NCBI RefSeq assembly: GCF_030373245.1
Contig: NZ_JAUCZF010000006.1
Location: 248,001-312,000 of the forward strand
Source: Hydrogenophaga sp.
GTDB lineage: Bacteria > Pseudomonadota > Gammaproteobacteria > Burkholderiales > Burkholderiaceae_C
Length of the DNA: 64,000 nt
Reading direction: 5' to 3'
Shown here piece after piece: positions 59,938 to 64,000 of this stretch (its first letter is position 1; each line of letters starts with the position of its first letter). The translations under genes were made by a program, and so were the position numbers. The notes beneath the pieces are model-generated. The model made no database searches and was not told the DNA's origin. It worked only from the letters and a program-made list of their open reading frames with translations.

Positions 59938-62070
59938 TCAGCTCGCCAGGCGCGAGAGGTCGGCCACGCGGTTCATCGAGTCGTGGAGCTGCTTGAGCAA
60001 GCCCAGGCGGTTGGCTTTGAGCGCCGGATCGTCGGCGTTGACCATCACGCCGTCAAAGAAAGCGTCGACCGGGCCGCGCAGTGCAGCCAGGGTTTGCAGG
60101 CTGGCGGTGTAGTCACCCGCTTCGAACTGCGCGTTGGCGGCGGGCACGGTGGCCTGCATCGCCGCATGGAGGTCTTTCTCAGCCTGCTCCTGCAGCAGCC
60201 TGTCCTGCACCACAGCGCCCTCGCCTTCGGACTTTTTGAGGATGTTGCTGATTCGCTTGTTGGCGGCTGCGAGTGCGGGCGCTTCGGGCAGAGCGGCGAA
60301 GGCGCGGACGGCAGCGAGGCGCTGCGGAATCGAAGACCAGAGACCGAGCTGTCGCGCGTAGATTGCTGCATCCACTTCGGCGCCGGAAAACCCGGTCTCG
60401 CGCAAGTAGCCCTTGAGGCGTTCGATGAGGAACTCGTCGAGCTCAACGCTCTTGTCTTGCAGCCTGGCCGCAGGGAAAGCAGCGAGCGCCTGGCGCGTGA
60501 GTTCATGGAATTGCAGAGCCAATCGACCTTCGATCAGCATGCGCACAACGCCAAGCGCATGCCGCCGCAGCGCGAACGGGTCCTTGTCCCCGGTGGGCAG
60601 ATTCCCGATGCCGAACATGCCAACCAGCGTTTCCAGCTTGTCCGCCAGCGCCACCACCACACCGGTGATGCTGCGCGGCAATTCGTCGCCCGCGAAGCGG
60701 GGTTTGTAGTGGTCTTCGATGGCGAAGGCGATCTCTTCGCTCAGGCCATCGTGGCGAGCGTAGTAACCGCCCATGATGCCTTGCAGCTCGGGGAATTCAC
60801 CCACCATGTCGGTCACGAGGTCGGTCTTGGCCAGGCGCGCGGCCAGCAGCGAACGCGCCGCCAGCTCGGGGCCGCCCAGCTGCAGACCGATGGTCTCGGC
60901 GATGGCGCAGACGCGCTCCATGCGCTCGCCTTGTGTGCCCAGCTTGTTGTGATAGACCACCTTGGACAGGGCCGGCACGCGGCTCTCCAGCGTCTTCTTG
61001 CGGTCCTGGTCAAAGAAGAACTTGGCGTCGGCCAGGCGCGGACGCACCACGCGCTCGTTGCCACCGATCACCGCGCTCGCGTCGGCCGGGCTGATGTTAC
61101 TGACCACCAGAAACTGGTTGGTCAGCTTGCCCTGCGCGTCCAGCAGCGGAAAGTACTTCTGGTTGGCCTTCATCGTGAGGATCAGGCACTCGGGCGGCAC
61201 ATCGAGAAACTGCTTGTCGAATGTGCACACCAGCACATTGGGCCGCTCGACCAGCGCGGTCACTTCGTCGAGCAGCGCGTCGTCCTCGATCGGTTGGCAC
61301 CCGCCGCCCACCTGGGCAGCAGCCGCGGCCAGCTGGCGCGCAATGTCGGCCTTGCGATCGTCAAACGACGCGATCACCGCGCCGTCTTGGGCCAGCGTGG
61401 CGGCGTAGCTGTCAGCGTCCTTCAGCACCACCGGGTCCACCGCCGCTTCAAAACGGTGGCCATGCGTGGTGTTGCCCGCCGTCAGGCCCAGTGCCTTCAC
61501 CGGTACCACATCCGCGCCATGCAGCGCCACCAAGCCGTGCGCCGGGCGCACAAACTGCACGCTGCTCCAGCCGGGCAGCTCGCAATCGGTTTCCAGCTGG
61601 TAGGTCATGACCTTGGGAATGGGGAGTTTGCCAAGGGCTTCGTCCAGGGCCTTTTGCAAGCCCACCGCGAGATCGACGCCGGGCACCACGCTGTCATAGA
61701 ACAGCGCCTCGGCCTTGCCGTCGATGGCGCGCTTGAGTCCGGCCACCGCAGACGCTTCGGCACCCAGCGCACCCAGGCGCTTGAGCAGCGCGGGCGTGGG
61801 CGCACCGCTGGCGTCCAGGCCCACGCTCACCGGCATGAGCTTTTGCGACACGGCTTTGTCGGCAGCTCGCACGGCCACGGCCGTCACGTGCGCGGCCAGG
61901 CGGCGCGGCGAAGCGAACGGCGTAATCACCGCATCCGCAGACGCCAGTCCCTGGACCTTGAGTTGTTCGCCCAACACACCGGCAAAGGCATCACCCAGCT
62001 TCTTGAGCGCCTTGGGCGGCAGCTCTTCCACAAACAGTTCGACGAGGAGGTTCTTGATTGTTGTTGTCAT
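59938..62070 (-). CDS. glyS: Glycine--tRNA ligase, beta subunit
   Basis: A 710-residue subunit of the bacterial alpha2-beta2 glycyl-tRNA synthetase, needed for tRNA binding. It begins MTTTIKNLLVELFVEELPPK, the near-invariant N terminus, and has FASPRRLAAHV, the HD-like domain and the C-terminal anticodon-binding region. A GTG at 62091, overlapping the glyQ stop (GTGA) and preceded by AAAAAGG, would add seven residues and is a real alternative. Confidence 0.95.
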   Translation of the reverse strand: MTTTIKNLLVELFVEELPPKALKKLGDAFAGVLGEQLKVQGLASADAVITPFASPRRLAAHVTAVAVRAADKAVSQKLMPVSVGLDASGAPTPALLKRLGALGAEASAVAGLKRAIDGKAEALFYDSVVPGVDLAVGLQKALDEALGKLPIPKVMTYQLETDCELPGWSSVQFVRPAHGLVALHGADVVPVKALGLTAGNTTHGHRFEAAVDPVVLKDADSYAATLAQDGAVIASFDDRKADIARQLAAAAAQVGGGCQPIEDDALLDEVTALVERPNVLVCTFDKQFLDVPPECLILTMKANQKYFPLLDAQGKLTNQFLVVSNISPADASAVIGGNERVVRPRLADAKFFFDQDRKKTLESRVPALSKVVYHNKLGTQGERMERVCAIAETIGLQLGGPELAARSLLAARLAKTDLVTDMVGEFPELQGIMGGYYARHDGLSEEIAFAIEDHYKPRFAGDELPRSITGVVVALADKLETLVGMFGIGNLPTGDKDPFALRRHALGVVRMLIEGRLALQFHELTRQALAAFPAARLQDKSVELDEFLIERLKGYLRETGFSGAEVDAAIYARQLGLWSSIPQRLAAVRAFAALPEAPALAAANKRISNILKKSEGEGAVVQDRLLQEQAEKDLHAAMQATVPAANAQFEAGDYTASLQTLAALRGPVDAFFDGVMVNADDPALKANRLGLLKQLHDSMNRVADLSRLAS

Positions 62071-62087
62071 GACGGGGGCTTTTGCGC

Positions 62088-63008
62088 TCACGCGGCCTTT
62101 TTGCTCATCTGCTCAACCCACTCGCGCGGCGCCATGGGAAAGCCCAGGCGCTCGCGGCTCTCAAAGTAGCTCTGTGCCACGCTGCGTGCCAGGTTGCGGA
62201 TGCGGCCGATGTAGGCGGCGCGCTCGGTCACGCTGATGGCGCCGCGCGCATCCAGCAGGTTGAAGCTGTGTGCGCATTTCAAGACCTGCTCGTAGGCGGG
62301 CAGCGCCAGCTGCTGCTCCATCAGGTGTTTGGCCTGCTTTTCATGCGCGTTGAAGGCGGTGAACAGAAAGTCGGCGTCGCTGTGCTCGAAGTTGTAGGCG
62401 GATTGCTCTTTCTCGTTTTGCAGATAGACGTCGCCATAGCTGAGCGTCGAGCCGTCGGCGCGCTTCGTCCACACCAGGTCGTAGACGTTGTCCACGCCTT
62501 GAAGGTACATGGCCAGGCGCTCCAGTCCGTAGGTGATCTCACCGGTGGCGGGCTTGCAGTCGATGCCGCCGACCTGCTGGAAGTAGGTGAACTGGGTCAC
62601 TTCCATGCCGTTGAGCCAGACCTCCCAGCCCAGGCCCCAGGCGCCCAGCGTGGGGTTCTCCCAGTCGTCTTCCACAAAGCGGATGTCGTTCTTCTTGAGA
62701 TCAAAACCCAGGGATTCCAGCGAGCCGAGGTAGAGCTCCAGGATGTTGGCCGGTGCGGGCTTGAGCACCACCTGGTACTGGTAGTAGTGCTGCAGCCGGT
62801 TGGGGTTCTCACCGTAGCGGCCGTCTTTCGGGCGGCGGCTGGGCTGCACGTAAGCGGCTTTCCAGGGCTCGGGGCCGAGCGCGCGAAGAAACGTGGCGGT
62901 GTGGCTGGTTCCCGCGCCGACCTCCATGTCGTAGGGCTGCAGCAGCGCGCAACCCTGCGCGTCCCAGTAGGACTGCAGTTTCAGAATGATTTGCTGGAAG
63001 GTCAACAT
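62088..63008 (-). CDS. glyQ: Glycine--tRNA ligase, alpha subunit
   Basis: A 306-residue catalytic subunit starting [20 protein letters not shown]. Class II motifs are visible: [20 protein letters not shown] (motif 2 region) and [20 protein letters not shown] (motif 3). Length and sequence are as usual. The gene lies in tandem with glyS. Confidence 0.97.
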   Translation of the reverse strand: MLTFQQIILKLQSYWDAQGCALLQPYDMEVGAGTSHTATFLRALGPEPWKAAYVQPSRRPKDGRYGENPNRLQHYYQYQVVLKPAPANILELYLGSLESLGFDLKKNDIRFVEDDWENPTLGAWGLGWEVWLNGMEVTQFTYFQQVGGIDCKPATGEITYGLERLAMYLQGVDNVYDLVWTKRADGSTLSYGDVYLQNEKEQSAYNFEHSDADFLFTAFNAHEKQAKHLMEQQLALPAYEQVLKCAHSFNLLDARGAISVTERAAYIGRIRNLARSVAQSYFESRERLGFPMAPREWVEQMSKKAA

Positions 63009-63126
63009 GCGCGGAGAGGGCCGGCGGGGGCCAGGGACGGGTGGGGATGATCGGTCTGTCTGCCCGGACGCACGCTGGCGGCATGCGGTCGGGTAACCCT
63101 CGATTTTACGGGCCGGACTTCGTCGC

Positions 63127-63999
63127 TCAGCGCCGCCGCTTGACGCGCCGGCGCATCGAGCCCATCAACAGCACCAGCGTGATGCAGGCGACCCAGACCG
63201 GGGTGAGCCCCCAGCGGCCGGCCCAGCGGGCAAACGGGGTGGTGCCGCTTCGACCTTCCACGCTGGCGGCGAGCCGGTCGCGTGTGAGGCGCGGCAAAGC
63301 GTAGGTGACCACACCGCGGTGGTCGATCACCGCAGTGGCACCGGTGTTGGTGGCGCGCAGCATGGGGCGACCGAGCTCGAGCGAGCGCAGGCGGGAGATC
63401 TGCAGGTGCTGGTCGATCGCCACCGTGTCGCCAAACCAGGCGATGTTGCTGAGGTTGATGAGCACCGTGGGCGCCACATCGGGCGCCCGGAAGTAGGCCG
63501 CCAACTCCTCACCAAACAGATCCTCGTAGCAGATGTTGGGCGCCACGCGCTGTCCAGCGACGGACCAGGCCGCCTGCGGCAGGGCGCCACGGCTGAAGTC
63601 ACCAAGCGGGATGTTCATGAGCTGGGTGAACCAGCGAAACAGCGGCGGGATGAACTCGCCAAACGGCACCAGGTGGTGCTTGTCGTAGCGATAGAACGCA
63701 TCATCCGGCAAGGGTGCGGCACCTGCGCCCTCCTGCGCCAGCCGGGCCTTGGCACTCGCCGCAGCCAGTGCGTCCAGCCCCCACGCGGAGTTGGTGTAGC
63801 CCTCGGTGTAGCTGCCCAGCGGCAGGCCGATGAGCGCTGCCACGGGTGCGGTCGCGTCGGATTGCGCCAGCGCGTTGAGCAGTGGCGGCCAGAAATCTGG
63901 GCCGAGCTGGGATGGCAACAGAGGCACCGCCGTTTCGGGAGCCACCACCAGCTGAGGCCCCTGACCGGGATCAGCCGCCGCTGCAGCCACCGCCTGCAC
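63127..63999 (-). CDS. lnt: Apolipoprotein N-acyltransferase, C-terminal part (runs off the right edge)
   Basis: The last 290 residues of the inner-membrane enzyme that N-acylates lipoproteins. The nitrilase-like periplasmic domain shows the catalytic glutamate in [12 protein letters not shown], the lysine in [19 protein letters not shown] and the cysteine in [20 protein letters not shown] final hydrophobic segment and an arginine-rich tail follow. The N-terminal membrane half lies beyond base 64000. It is upstream of glyQ in the usual order. Confidence 0.93.
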   Translation of the reverse strand: MQAVAAAAADPGQGPQLVVAPETAVPLLPSQLGPDFWPPLLNALAQSDATAPVAALIGLPLGSYTEGYTNSAWGLDALAAASAKARLAQEGAGAAPLPDDAFYRYDKHHLVPFGEFIPPLFRWFTQLMNIPLGDFSRGALPQAAWSVAGQRVAPNICYEDLFGEELAAYFRAPDVAPTVLINLSNIAWFGDTVAIDQHLQISRLRSLELGRPMLRATNTGATAVIDHRGVVTYALPRLTRDRLAASVEGRSGTTPFARWAGRWGLTPVWVACITLVLLMGSMRRRVKRRR

Positions 64000-64000
64000 C

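Overview
The window looks like chromosomal DNA of a high-GC betaproteobacterium, most likely order Burkholderiales and family Comamonadaceae (Hydrogenophaga-like). The grounds are the very GC-rich coding style, a tandem UvrA paralogue of about 2,000 residues, an SAH riboswitch in front of ahcY, a LiuR-type leucine regulon that includes aceK, and GC-rich intergenic repeats. This placement is inference from family knowledge; no search was run. No rRNA, tRNA, CRISPR array, prophage or intact insertion sequence was seen.

Layout. 1-4.8 kb: the 5' end of ahcY (minus strand) with its SAH riboswitch, a HAD phosphatase/MFS pair, a YeeE/YedE sulfur-compound channel behind a dyad operator, and two small genes. 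4.8-10.9 kb: a giant UvrA paralogue (four ABC ATPase modules) that carries two in-frame repeat-derived insertions. 11-16.2 kb: an orphan LivK-like binding protein, a secreted DUF1501/DUF1800 pair and a universal stress protein. 16.3-26.9 kb: a catabolic island with a Zn amidohydrolase, a GntR/FCD regulator, ureidoglycolate lyase, an amidase, a complete oligopeptide-type ABC importer and a hydantoin/allantoin-racemase-like protein. It reads as a ureide or N-carbamoyl compound utilisation system, with candidate GntR operators in the divergent promoter region. 26.9-29.3 kb: small housekeeping or unclassified genes.

29.3-57.3 kb is dominated by leucine/isovalerate catabolism: HMG-CoA lyase, both methylcrotonyl-CoA carboxylase subunits, methylglutaconyl-CoA hydratase, several acyl-CoA dehydrogenases, a thiolase, isovaleryl-CoA dehydrogenase and the MerR regulator LiuR. 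A 24-bp perfect LiuR-type palindrome precedes an apparent operon of thioesterase, isovaleryl-CoA dehydrogenase, carbonic anhydrase, AceK and thiolase. This would link leucine breakdown to bicarbonate supply for the biotin carboxylase and to control of the glyoxylate shunt. A second site lies between liuR and an MBL-fold hydrolase. A VapBC toxin-antitoxin pair is embedded in the other liu gene block, with overlapping stops and starts running on into a DinB gene and an acyl-CoA dehydrogenase. Interspersed are an AraC-type regulator, a degraded IS110-like remnant, D-tartrate dehydratase, the spermidine genes speE/speD, a HAD/YchJ/rhodanese trio and the TrkH/TrkA potassium system.

57.5-64 kb: a conserved housekeeping block on the minus strand (YgjP-type metallopeptidase, PlsC-like acyltransferase, GmhB, GlyS, GlyQ and the C-terminal part of Lnt).

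The most unusual signals are: two different repeat families inserted in frame inside the tandem uvrA; a duplicated MCC-alpha start with a G7 tract that puts it exactly one base out of frame with the main gene; the TA module translationally interlocked with the leucine genes; and the ureide-type island with its own peptide-class transporter.
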